Assembly: GCF_039631295.1 (NCBI RefSeq)
Contig: NZ_JBDIVE010000001.1
Span: forward strand, 124,001-188,000
Direction: 5' to 3'
Length of the DNA: 64,000 bases
DNA from: Viridibacterium sediminicola
GTDB taxonomy: Bacteria > Pseudomonadota > Gammaproteobacteria > Burkholderiales > Rhodocyclaceae
Both the position numbers and the translations under genes were made by a program. Below are positions 54,554 through 63,510 of this stretch, piece after piece (positions within the stretch are counted from its first letter, which is position 1; the number at the start of each line of letters is the position of its first letter). Under the pieces are notes generated by a model, which was not told the origin of the DNA, did not search any database, and saw only the letters and a program-made list of their open reading frames with translations.

Positions 54554-55744
54554 CTACGCCACCAGAGCGGTGGTGTGGTAAGCGATCATCCACTCTTCAT
54601 TGGTCGGCACCACGGCGACCGTGACCTTGCTCTCGGCACTGCTCACAATCGCCGTCTTGCCGCGCTGCTTGTTGGCTTGCGGGTCAATCGCCGCGCCCAG
54701 CCAGCCGAGGTATTGCACGATCTCGGCGCGCACTTCACAGCCGTTTTCACCGATGCCGCCGGTGAACACCAGCGCGTCCAGACCGCCTGCCGCCATCGCC
54801 AGCGAACCGATCTCGCGCGCCACGCGATAGCAGAACAGCTCGATCGCCTGACGTGCTTCCGGCGCATCGCTGGCTTCGAGCGTGCGCATGTCCTGGCTGA
54901 TGCCGGAGACGCCAAGCAGGCCCGATTCCTTGTAGATGAAACGCACCAGATCATCGGCGGTGTAACCGTGTTGTTCGACCATGTACAGCAGCACGCCGGG
55001 GTCGATGGAGCCGGTGCGGGTGCCCATCATCACGCCTTCAGCAGCGGTAAAGCCCATCGAGGTTGCCACACACTTGAGGTCGCGCAGCGCCGAGATCGAA
55101 CCACCATTGCCGAGGTGGGCGATCAGCACCGCACCACGGGCCAGCTTGTCGCCGAGCAGGGCCGGCAGCTGACGCGAGACGAAATCGTAAGAGGAACCGT
55201 GGAAGCCGTAGCGCTTGACGCCTTCAGCCGTGATCTTGCGCGGAATCGCGTAGGTCTGCGCCACCCAGGGCTGGGTGCGATGGAAAGCGGTGTCGAAACA
55301 GGCCACTTGCGGCAGCTTCGGGTACTTGGCGGCCAGCGTGCGGATCGGGCGCAGATTGTGCGGTTGATGCAGCGGACCCAGGGGAATGAAGGTCTCAAGC
55401 TTGGCGAACACCTCAGGCGTCACCAGCACCGGTGCGCTGTAATCCTCGCCACCATGCAGGACGCGATGGCCAACGGCCTCCAGCTCGATATTGCGGCCTT
55501 CCACCCATTCGAGCAGATGGTCCAGCGCGATCTGATGCGCGGTTTCAAGATCAGCGCCCGGCGTCGGAATCTCGGTGTCGAGCAGGGTCTTGCCGTCAAT
55601 GTCCTTGGCGACGAAGCGGATGTCGGCGCCAATGCCATCAATCTGACCGCGGAAGATGGACGGAGCGCCTTCGGTCAAGGGCGTCTCGAACATTGCGAAT
55701 TTCAGGCTGGAAGAGCCCGCATTGATCACCAGTAGCGCTTTCAT
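54554..55744 (-). CDS. ackA: Acetate kinase
   Basis: 396-residue ASKHA kinase that interconverts acetate plus ATP and acetyl phosphate. The N-terminal VINAGSSSLKF phosphate loop, GHRVLHGG with the catalytic His, FDTAFHRTQP, AHLGNGGSISA and VFTGGIGENG are all present. The start at 55744 (MKALLVINAG) follows a GAGG; the longer frame upstream would run through a leader hairpin and has no homology. No pta gene is adjacent, which is less common. Confidence 0.97.
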   Translation of the reverse strand: MKALLVINAGSSSLKFAMFETPLTEGAPSIFRGQIDGIGADIRFVAKDIDGKTLLDTEIPTPGADLETAHQIALDHLLEWVEGRNIELEAVGHRVLHGGEDYSAPVLVTPEVFAKLETFIPLGPLHQPHNLRPIRTLAAKYPKLPQVACFDTAFHRTQPWVAQTYAIPRKITAEGVKRYGFHGSSYDFVSRQLPALLGDKLARGAVLIAHLGNGGSISALRDLKCVATSMGFTAAEGVMMGTRTGSIDPGVLLYMVEQHGYTADDLVRFIYKESGLLGVSGISQDMRTLEASDAPEARQAIELFCYRVAREIGSLAMAAGGLDALVFTGGIGENGCEVRAEIVQYLGWLGAAIDPQANKQRGKTAIVSSAESKVTVAVVPTNEEWMIAYHTTALVA

Positions 55745-55765
55745 CAAAACCTCGAAACCTGTGAG

Positions 55766-55792
55766 CCGGGTTTCGCCGACATGGCAACCCGG
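55766..55792 (-). other. Hairpin in the ackA leader
   Basis: CCGGGTT (55766-55772) pairs with AACCCGG (55786-55792), and an inner GCC/GGC pair (55775-55777 with 55783-55785) extends the stem after a 2-base bulge. It lies 21 bases before the ackA start codon. It could affect mRNA stability or translation; no known riboswitch is recognised. Confidence 0.4.
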
Positions 55793-55926
55793 GCATGATT
55801 CATTGTAGCTATCGTAAACCCTAGCAATCATGACACGAATCAAAGTACGCGGCAGTGCAGCACGGCACAGGCGCCACGCTGCGCGGTGATAAGATTGCGC
55901 GCTCGACGTCGCCAGCGGATCCGTTC

Positions 55927-57285
55927 ATGCAGGTCATCATTCTCGCAGCAGGTCAGGGCAAGCGCATGCACTCGCGCCTGCCCAAAGTCCTTCAACCGAT
56001 TGCCGGGCAAGCCATGCTCAAGCATGTCATCAATACAGCCCGCGCACTGCAGCCGGAGAGCATCTGCGTGGTCTTCGGTCACGGTGGCGATCAGGTGCGC
56101 GCAGCCCTGCCCGATGCCGACCTCGCCTGGGCCGAACAGGCGCAGCAGCTGGGCACCGGCCATGCCGTGCAGCAAGCCATGCCGCACATCGCCGACCACG
56201 GCCTTGCGCTGATCCTCTACGGCGACGTGCCGCTGACGCGCGCGGACACCCTGAGCGGACTGGTGCAGGCCAGCGCTGGCGAACATCTGGCCCTGCTCAC
56301 CGTCACCCTCGAAGAACCCAAAGGTTATGGCCGCATCGTGCGCGACGATGCCGGCAAGGTGTTGGCCATCGTCGAGGAGAAAGACGCCAGCCCGGCGCAG
56401 CGCGAGATATGCGAAGTCAATACCGGCATCCTCTGCGTGCCGGTCGCCAGACTACGCGGCTGGCTGGCGCGTCTGTCGAACAACAACGCGCAGGGCGAGT
56501 ACTACCTCACCGACATCATCGCCATGGCGGTGGCCGATGGCGTGCAGGTCAAAACCTCGCAACCGGCAGCGGTTTGGGAGACGCTGGGCGTCAACAACAA
56601 GCAGCAGCTTGCCGAGCTGGAACGCATCCACCAGCGCAACATCGCCAATCGATTGCTCGAAGGTGGCGTGACCCTGATCGACCCGGCGCGCATCGACGTG
56701 CGCGGCGAGCTGCGCTGCGCCAACGATGTCGAGATCGATGTCGGTTGCATTTTCGAAGGCACGGTCGAACTGGGCGAAGGCGTGCGCATCGGCGCCTACT
56801 GCGTGCTGCGCAATGTCAGCATCGCCGCCGGCACCCAGCTCTCGCCCTTCTGCCACCTCGACGGCGCGCAGGTCGACACGCATTGCAGCATCGGCCCCTT
56901 CGCCCGCCTGCGCCCCGGCACCCAGCTGGGTCAGGATGTGCATGTCGGCAATTTCGTGGAGATCAAGAACAGCCACCTGGGCGACGGCACCAAGGCTGGC
57001 CATCTGGCCTATGTCGGTGATGCCGAGGTCGGCCGCGAGGTCAATATCGGCGCCGGCGTGATCACCGCCAATTATGACGGCGTCAACAAGCACCGCACCC
57101 TCATCGGCGACCAGGCCTTCATCGGCTCGGATTCGCAACTGATTGCGCCAGTCAGCATTGGCGAGGGCGCCTTTATCGCAGCCGGTTCGACCATCTCGCG
57201 CAATGCGCCCGAGAAGGAATTGACCCTGTCACGCGCACGCCAGGTCACCCTGCCCGGCTGGAAGCGCCCGGTCAAAAAGAGCTAA
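55927..57285 (+). CDS. glmU: Bifunctional GlcNAc-1-P uridyltransferase / GlcN-1-P acetyltransferase
   Basis: 452-residue enzyme that makes UDP-GlcNAc for peptidoglycan and LPS. The N-terminal pyrophosphorylase has LAAGQGKRMHSRLPKVL, QLGTGHAVQQA and YGDVPL. The C-terminal left-handed beta-helix acetyltransferase (from about 250) has hexapeptide repeats, and KAGHLAYVGDAEVGREVNIGAG and NYDGVNKH with active-site residues. The ATG at 55927 begins the conserved MQVIILAAG; the upstream open frame is not used. It is divergent from ackA. The usual partner glmS is not adjacent; amt follows. Confidence 0.97.
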   Translation: MQVIILAAGQGKRMHSRLPKVLQPIAGQAMLKHVINTARALQPESICVVFGHGGDQVRAALPDADLAWAEQAQQLGTGHAVQQAMPHIADHGLALILYGDVPLTRADTLSGLVQASAGEHLALLTVTLEEPKGYGRIVRDDAGKVLAIVEEKDASPAQREICEVNTGILCVPVARLRGWLARLSNNNAQGEYYLTDIIAMAVADGVQVKTSQPAAVWETLGVNNKQQLAELERIHQRNIANRLLEGGVTLIDPARIDVRGELRCANDVEIDVGCIFEGTVELGEGVRIGAYCVLRNVSIAAGTQLSPFCHLDGAQVDTHCSIGPFARLRPGTQLGQDVHVGNFVEIKNSHLGDGTKAGHLAYVGDAEVGREVNIGAGVITANYDGVNKHRTLIGDQAFIGSDSQLIAPVSIGEGAFIAAGSTISRNAPEKELTLSRARQVTLPGWKRPVKKS

Positions 57286-57300
57286 GCCCTCAAGGCAGCG

Positions 57301-57335
57301 GGCACCGGCCGCGTGCATGGCACGCACCCGCTGCA
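57301..57335 (+). promoter_or_regulatory. NtrC-like enhancer sites of amt
   Basis: GGCACCGGCCGCGTGCA (57301-57317) fits GCAC-N7-GTGC exactly. GGCACGCACCCGCTGCA (57319-57335) fits with one change. Centres are 18 bases apart, the same spacing as at glnA, and about 100-118 bases upstream of the predicted amt start site. Confidence 0.6.
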
Positions 57336-57399
57336 CCTTGTCCGCCAGGGCAAGCCAATAAATCCGGGCAAAACAGCACACTCCCGTCAAACCTGAGCG

Positions 57400-57415
57400 T
57401 GGCTTGCTTGTTGCT
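57400..57415 (+). promoter_or_regulatory. Sigma-54 promoter of amt
   Basis: TGGCTTGCTTGTTGCT matches TGGCAYRNNNNTTGCW with one change (T for A at position 5) and has the required GG-N10-GC. The transcript would start near 57427, about 53 bases before the ATG. Confidence 0.82.
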
Positions 57416-57479
57416 TGAACACCCCGCCCCAATTCAGCGCGCGCGCTCCGGGGATGGCTTCTTGCAAACGAGGATAGTG

Positions 57480-59147
57480 ATGCTCAGATTGATCCGCTTG
57501 TTCGTGCTGATGTGCGCCGCTCTCAGCGGCATCGCATCGGCCGCCAGTTTTCCCGTATCCCGCATCAACTTCGAGAGTGGCAAAGCCGAGCTGACGCTCG
57601 AAGCGATGAGCACGCTGAGCAGCCTCGCGGTCTATCTGGCGCAAACGCCGAGCGCCGAAGTCAGCATGTTCAGCTATGCCGCCGACAATGGCAGCGACAG
57701 CCTCAACCTGGCACAGCTGCGCGCCGCCAGCATCCGCAACAGCCTCAGCGCAGCCGGCATCAAAGAGCCGCGCGTCAATCTGGTCGTCAATGCCATGGAG
57801 GCCGGTGGCAGCGGCGCGGATCAGGTCGAACTCTCCGCCGCACCGGCGGCCAGCGCGCCCGACACCGCGGCGGCGACACCAGCCCTGCCCGACCCCGAAA
57901 CGCTCAGCGCGCCAGGCACCGTGAACAAGGAGCGCATCAATACCGGCGACACGGCCTGGATGCTCTGCGCCACGGCCCTCGTCCTGCTGATGACGATTCC
58001 CGGTCTGGCACTGTTCTACGCCGGCATGGTGCGCAAGAAGAATGTGTTGGCAACGATGATGCAAAGCCTCGCCATCACCTGCCTGGTCACCGTGCTGTGG
58101 TGGGCCTGCGGCTACAGCCTGAGCTTCACGCCGGGCAGCGGCCCGTACCTGGGCGGCTACACCCGCGTGATGATGGATGGCCTGGTCTTCATCAAGGATG
58201 CCGGGCGTCTGTCGGTCTCGCATCTGGCGCCAAATATCCCCGAGTCGGTGTACGCGATGTACCAGCTGACCTTCGCCATCATCACCCCGGCGCTGATCTG
58301 CGGCGCCTTTGCCGAACGCATGAAGTTCTCAGCGATGCTGTGGTTCATGCTGCTGTGGTCGGTGCTGGTCTACGCGCCAGTGGCCCACTGGATGTGGGAG
58401 CCCTCGGGCTGGCTGGCCACCATGGGCATGCTCGATTTTGCCGGCGGTACGGTGGTGCACGTCAATGCCGGCATCGCCGCGCTGGCCTGTGTCATTGTCA
58501 TGGGGCCGCGCCTGGGCTATGGGCGCGAATCGATGGCGCCGCACAACCTGGGCCTGACCATCACCGGCGCCGCCCTGCTGTGGGTCGGCTGGTTCGGCTT
58601 CAACGCCGGCTCTGCCGTCGCCGCCGACGGGCGCGCGGGCATGGCCATGCTGGCGACCCAGCTGGCCACCGCATCGGCCGCCCTGAGCTGGATGCTGGTC
58701 GAATGGATACTCAATCGCAAGCCGACCGTGCTGGGCATGGCCACCGGCGCCGTAGCGGGTCTGGTGACCATCACGCCGGCCTCCGGCTTCGTCGACCCGA
58801 CGGCAGCGCTGATCATCGGCGCGCTCGGCAGCGTGGCCTGCTGCCTGGCCTCGACCAAACTCAAGCGCATGTTCGGCTATGACGATTCACTCGACGTGTT
58901 CGGTGTGCATTGTATCGGCGGCGCCGTCGGTGCCGTGCTGACCGGAGTCTTCGCAGACAAACAGATCGGCGGCGTCGAGGGCAGCCTGCAGGTGCAGCTG
59001 CTGGGCGTGGGCGCAACCCTGGTGTATTCCTTCGTCGTCAGCTGGGTGATCCTCAAGCTGATCGATCTGATCATGGGGCTGCGGGTCGATCAAGGGGACG
59101 AACAAGTCGGACTGGATGTCGCCCAGCATGGCGAACAGGTGCTGTAA
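57480..59147 (+). CDS. amt: Ammonium transporter with N-terminal OmpA-like periplasmic domain
   Basis: 555 residues, about 130 longer than a standard Amt. A signal peptide (MLRLIRLFVLMCAALSGIASA) is followed by an OmpA-like domain (about 22-125) with INFESGKAELTLEAMSTLSSLAVYL and DNGSDSLNLAQLRAASIRNSLSAAGI. An Ala/Pro linker (about 125-155) leads to the Amt/MEP channel with eleven helices. The pore histidines are His303 (AHWMW) and His477 (GVHCIGG). The OmpA part may bind peptidoglycan; its Asp and Arg contacts look partly kept. No glnK is adjacent. A sigma-54 promoter and NtrC-like sites lie upstream. Confidence 0.93.
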   Translation: MLRLIRLFVLMCAALSGIASAASFPVSRINFESGKAELTLEAMSTLSSLAVYLAQTPSAEVSMFSYAADNGSDSLNLAQLRAASIRNSLSAAGIKEPRVNLVVNAMEAGGSGADQVELSAAPAASAPDTAAATPALPDPETLSAPGTVNKERINTGDTAWMLCATALVLLMTIPGLALFYAGMVRKKNVLATMMQSLAITCLVTVLWWACGYSLSFTPGSGPYLGGYTRVMMDGLVFIKDAGRLSVSHLAPNIPESVYAMYQLTFAIITPALICGAFAERMKFSAMLWFMLLWSVLVYAPVAHWMWEPSGWLATMGMLDFAGGTVVHVNAGIAALACVIVMGPRLGYGRESMAPHNLGLTITGAALLWVGWFGFNAGSAVAADGRAGMAMLATQLATASAALSWMLVEWILNRKPTVLGMATGAVAGLVTITPASGFVDPTAALIIGALGSVACCLASTKLKRMFGYDDSLDVFGVHCIGGAVGAVLTGVFADKQIGGVEGSLQVQLLGVGATLVYSFVVSWVILKLIDLIMGLRVDQGDEQVGLDVAQHGEQVL

Positions 59148-59194
59148 GCCGGCCTCAGCGCATACCGGGCGAACATTCGCACAGCCCACGTGAC

Positions 59195-59238
59195 AGGGCC
59201 GCCGGAAAAGCTGTTGCATAGCTTTATCCGGCGGCCCT
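59195..59238. terminator. Terminator between amt and the thioesterase gene
   Basis: A 12-bp stem (AGGGCCGCCGGA at 59195-59206, TCCGGCGGCCCT at 59227-59238) continues inward with AAAGCT/AGCTTT (59207-59212, 59220-59225) after a one-base bulge. A short T-run follows on the plus strand. It lies between convergent genes and may serve both. Confidence 0.8.
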
Positions 59239-59284
59239 TTGATTCCCAGGCTATTCGCCAGCCTTCCCTGCCGCGCAGGCGGCG

Positions 59285-59782
59285 CTAGGCTGACGCGGCG
59301 CTGCTATTGATTTCGCGGTGGCGACGTTCAAGTTCCTGGCGCAGCTGGCGGCGCATCTGCGCGGCTTCGGCACGGCGGCATTCGTCGGGCGTCACGGGCG
59401 TAAGCGGCGGCACCTTGGTCGCCTTGCCCTGTTCGTCGACCGCCACCATCGTGAAGAAGCAGCTATTGGCATGGCGTACGACACGGCTCTGGATGTTCTC
59501 GGTAATCACCTTGATGCCGACTTCCATCGAGGTATTGCCGGTGTAGTTGATCGAGGCCAGGAAGGTCACCAGCTCGCCGACGTGGATCGGCTGGCGGAAC
59601 GTCACCTGATCCACCGACAGGGTCACCACATAGCGCCCGGCGTAGCGACTGGCGCAGGCATAAGCCACCTGGTCGAGCAGCTTGAGGATGGCGCCGCCGT
59701 GCACATTGCCGGAGAAATTCGCCATATCAGGCGTCATCAGCACGGTCATCGCCAGCTGGTGTGAAGGCAGGTGTTCAGTCAT
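59285..59782 (-). CDS. Acyl-CoA thioesterase, hotdog fold (YciA-like)
   Basis: 165-residue hotdog thioesterase that hydrolyses acyl-CoA. The active-site region is NFSGNVHGGAILKLLDQVAYACASRYAG, with the conserved Asp in LLDQ. SVDQVTFRQPIHVGELVTFLASINYTGNTSMEVGIKV is the second strand block. The C-terminal 40 residues are a charged helix not found in all members. It lies 37 bases after livF on the same strand, so it may be the last gene of the liv operon. Confidence 0.92.
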   Translation of the reverse strand: MTEHLPSHQLAMTVLMTPDMANFSGNVHGGAILKLLDQVAYACASRYAGRYVVTLSVDQVTFRQPIHVGELVTFLASINYTGNTSMEVGIKVITENIQSRVVRHANSCFFTMVAVDEQGKATKVPPLTPVTPDECRRAEAAQMRRQLRQELERRHREINSSAASA

Positions 59783-59819
59783 GCGGCAGATTCCGTTTCT
59801 TCAGCGTTTCTCAGATTAC

Positions 59820-60546
<727 letters not shown>

Positions 60547-60554
<8 letters not shown>

Positions 60555-61317
60555 GTGTTCCTGCTCCCAGATAAGCCTCGATCACGGCGGGGTCACGCTG
60601 CACCACGGCCGGTACATCCTCGATCAGCAATTGTCCAAAATTCAGTACCGCGACACGGTCGCACAAGCCCATCACGAGCTTGACGTCGTGCTCGATGAGC
60701 AGCACCGTCACACCATCGTGGCGGATGGTTTCGATCAGCTTGCGCAGCTGCGCCGTTTCGGTCGCATTCATGCCGGCAGCCGGTTCGTCGAGCGCCAGCA
60801 GTTGCGGTTCGGTGGCCAGTGCGCGGGCAATTTCGAGGCGGCGCTGATCACCGTAGGAAAGATTCTTCGACACGGTGTTGGCAAAGCGCTCGATGCCGAC
60901 GTACTTGAGCCATTCATAGGCGCGCTCGGTGACCACACGCTCCTCTTCACGCACATGCTTGCTCTGCATGAGGATGCCGAACAGTCCGGCATGCGTGCGC
61001 GTGTGATGGCCGACCATCACGTTCTCCAGCGCCGTCAGCTCGCGGAACAGACGGATGTTCTGGAAGGTGCGCGCGATGCCACGCTCGACGATCTCGTGCG
61101 GCACGCCAAAGGGAAGTTCGGAGCCGCCAAACACGAACTCGCCGGCGTCCGGCACATAGGCGCCGCTGAGCACATTGAAAAAGGTCGTCTTGCCGGCACC
61201 ATTCGGACCGATCAAGCCATAGACCTCACCCTTGTTGATCGACAGCGACACATCGGAGAGCGCCTGCAAGCCGCCAAAGCGCTTGTTGATGCCACGGGCT
61301 TCAAGCAGCTTGATCAT
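60547..61317 (-). CDS. livG: Branched-chain amino-acid ABC transporter ATPase LivG
   Basis: 256-residue ATPase. Walker A GPNGAGKTT, the LivG-specific IARTFQNIRLFRELTALENVMVG, signature LSYGDQRR and Walker B LLALDEPAAGMN. The signature is LSYGDQ rather than LSGGQ, which is normal for LivG. The stop overlaps livF and the start overlaps livM's stop (ATGA). Confidence 0.96.
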
Positions 61318-62438
61318 GCGGCACCTCCCGACTTTACGTCCGACTCAGCTGCTTTTACCCCCAGCAACTCCGGCCGCGAATAGCGCGAATGCGCAGGGAT
61401 CAGGCCGGCGGGCCGCAACATCATCATCAGGATCAGCGCCATCGCATGCACCAGCATGCGCAGGATTTCGGGGTCGAGCAGCACCTTGCCGAACAGCGCA
61501 CTCTGCATCGGGATGGCATAGCTGCGCAGCGCCTCGGGCAACCACGAAAGCACCAGGGCGCCGACGATCACCCCGGCGATATTGCCCATGCCGCCGAACA
61601 CCACCATCGCCAGCACGGTGATCGACTCCATCAGCGAGAAACTCTCGGGGCTGACGAAGCCCTGGAACGCACCGAACAGGCCACCTGCCACGCCGCCAAA
61701 GGTTGCGCCCATGGCAAAAGCCATCAGTTTGAGGTTGCGCAGATTGATGCCGACCGCCTTGGCCGCCAGATCGTCATCACGAATCGCCGCCCAGGCACGC
61801 CCGATGCGCGACACCTGCAAGCGCTGCACCAGCAGCACCGAGAGCACGACGAAGCAGAGGAAGACGTAGTAATAGACCAGCAAGGGATGGATCGAGAAAT
61901 CCTCACCGATGCGGATGCGTTTGGAGACATCGAAGCCGAAGATCACCAGGGAGTCGAGCATGTTGATGCCCTGCGGCCCGTTGGTGATGTTGATCGGGTG
62001 GTTCAGATTGTTCATGAAGATGCGCACGATCTCGCCGAAACCCAGGGTGACGATGGCGAGGTAATCACCACGCAGGCGCAAGACCGGAAAGCCGAGAATC
62101 ACCCCGGCCAGCGCGGCAAAGGCCGCCCCTGCCGGCAGGACGATCCAGAACGGCAGATGCAGGCCGAAGTGCGGACTGGCGAGGAAGGCCCAGGTGTAGG
62201 CACCCACCGCGTAGAAGGCGATGTAACCCATGTCGAGCAGACCGGCGAAACCGACCACCAGGTTGAGGCCGATGGCGAGCATCACGTAGAGCAGCGCAAA
62301 GTCGAGGATGCGCACCCAGGCAGGCCCGACCGAGATGGCCAGCAGCGGCGCGGCCAGGATCAGGGCGAGCACGATGTAACGCGCCAGCGCCGGATGACGC
62401 GTATTGAAGTAAGGAATCAGACTGGCTAGATCGTTCAT
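61314..62438 (-). CDS. livM: Branched-chain amino-acid ABC permease LivM
   Basis: 374-residue inner-membrane permease with about ten helices. The family motif GLNLVVGFAGLLDMGYIAFYAVGAY is near residue 60, and the EAA-like loop IGRAWAAIRDDDLAAKAVGINLRNLKLMAFAMGATFGGVAGGLFG is intact. The C-terminal AGLIPAHSRYSRPELL region is cytoplasmic. It lies 33 bases after livH and overlaps livG. Confidence 0.96.
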   Translation of the reverse strand: MNDLASLIPYFNTRHPALARYIVLALILAAPLLAISVGPAWVRILDFALLYVMLAIGLNLVVGFAGLLDMGYIAFYAVGAYTWAFLASPHFGLHLPFWIVLPAGAAFAALAGVILGFPVLRLRGDYLAIVTLGFGEIVRIFMNNLNHPINITNGPQGINMLDSLVIFGFDVSKRIRIGEDFSIHPLLVYYYVFLCFVVLSVLLVQRLQVSRIGRAWAAIRDDDLAAKAVGINLRNLKLMAFAMGATFGGVAGGLFGAFQGFVSPESFSLMESITVLAMVVFGGMGNIAGVIVGALVLSWLPEALRSYAIPMQSALFGKVLLDPEILRMLVHAMALILMMMLRPAGLIPAHSRYSRPELLGVKAAESDVKSGGAA

Positions 62439-62471
62439 GATTTTCTTTTTTTAAGTCCCCTGTGCGCCCGC

Positions 62472-63404
62472 TCAGGCGCGATCCGCAACACGCTCGCCGA
62501 GCAGTCCCGTGGGGCGGAAGATCAGCACCGCGCCCAGGATCACAAAGGCGAAGATGTCCTGGTAGCTCGAATTGAAGAAGCCGAAACTGAACTGCTCGAT
62601 GTAGCCGGCGCCAATCGACTCCACCAGCCCCAGCACGATGCCGCCAAGCATGGCGCCGGCCAGGTTGCCGATGCCGCCGAGCACCGCCGCAGTGAAGGCC
62701 TTGAGACCGGGAATGGTGCCCATGGTGCTGTGCGCGATGCCGTAGTTGGAGGCGATCATCACCCCGGCGACGGCGGCCAGGGCCGAGCCGATCACGAAGG
62801 TCAGCGCGATAATGCCGTTCGCATTGACGCCCATCAGCGCCGCGATGCGGTGATTCTCGGCCGTGGCGCGCATGGCGCGGCCGATACGCGTCTTGTTCAC
62901 CAACAGAGTGAGGGCCAGCATCAGCAGGCCGGAAGAGATCACGATGACGATCTGCACCGGCGTGATGAACACCCCGTCGATCAGCTGCAGCGGCGTCGTC
63001 GAGATCAGCTGCGGGAAGCTGTAGTAATTGCGGCCCCAGATGATCATCGCCGCGGTCTGCAGCAGGAAGGAGACGCCGATGGCGGTGATCAGCGGCGCCA
63101 GGCGCGGCGCATTGCGCAGGCGTCGATAAGCGGCGCGCTCCATCACATAGCCCACAAGCATCGCCGCCGGAATCGACACCGCCATGCCGAAGGCGAGGGT
63201 CGGTAGCGCACCGAGATTCGGCCAGGTGTGCTGGGCAAAGCTGATCGCCTGGAGTGCAATCAAGGCACCGACCATGAGCACATCGCCGTGTGCAAAATTG
63301 ATCAAGCCAAGAATGCCGTAGACCATCGTGTAGCCCAGTGCGACCAGGGCATACATGCTGCCGACGACCAGCCCGTTGATGATTTGCTGCAGTAGGGTTT
63401 CCAT
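62472..63404 (-). CDS. livH: Branched-chain amino-acid ABC permease LivH
   Basis: 310-residue permease with about eight helices. The N-terminal MYALVALGYTMVYGILGLINFAHGDVLMVGAL motif is typical, and the coupling loop TRIGRAMRATAENHRIAALMGVNANGIIALTFVIGSALA is present. It follows a hairpin that separates it from the binding-protein gene and starts the livHMGF run. Confidence 0.96.
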   Translation of the reverse strand: METLLQQIINGLVVGSMYALVALGYTMVYGILGLINFAHGDVLMVGALIALQAISFAQHTWPNLGALPTLAFGMAVSIPAAMLVGYVMERAAYRRLRNAPRLAPLITAIGVSFLLQTAAMIIWGRNYYSFPQLISTTPLQLIDGVFITPVQIVIVISSGLLMLALTLLVNKTRIGRAMRATAENHRIAALMGVNANGIIALTFVIGSALAAVAGVMIASNYGIAHSTMGTIPGLKAFTAAVLGGIGNLAGAMLGGIVLGLVESIGAGYIEQFSFGFFNSSYQDIFAFVILGAVLIFRPTGLLGERVADRA

Positions 63405-63466
63405 GCTTGGCTACTCGCAAGAAGCGAGCCCGGAAAAATAAGGGTGGATGAAAGCTGCTCTCAAAA

Positions 63467-63494
63467 AAATGGCGCGACCAATGCCGCGCCATTT
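63467..63494 (-). terminator. Hairpin terminator/attenuator between the binding-protein gene and livH
   Basis: AAATGGCGCG (63467-63476) pairs with CGCGCCATTT (63485-63494). On the minus strand it is followed by a run of T. Because livHMGF lies immediately downstream with no evident promoter, this is probably a leaky terminator that keeps the binding protein in excess. Confidence 0.75.
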
Positions 63495-63510
63495 CCCTCG
63501 TTGAAACCGC

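Noticed and set aside
57414..57435. CTTGAAC followed by CCCC upstream of amt as a sigma-32 promoter
   Set aside because: The spacing between the two parts is about half of that required for sigma-32.
62065..63492. A 475-codon minus-strand frame spanning livH and part of livM
   Set aside because: Alternate frame of two clear permease genes with no membrane-protein character.
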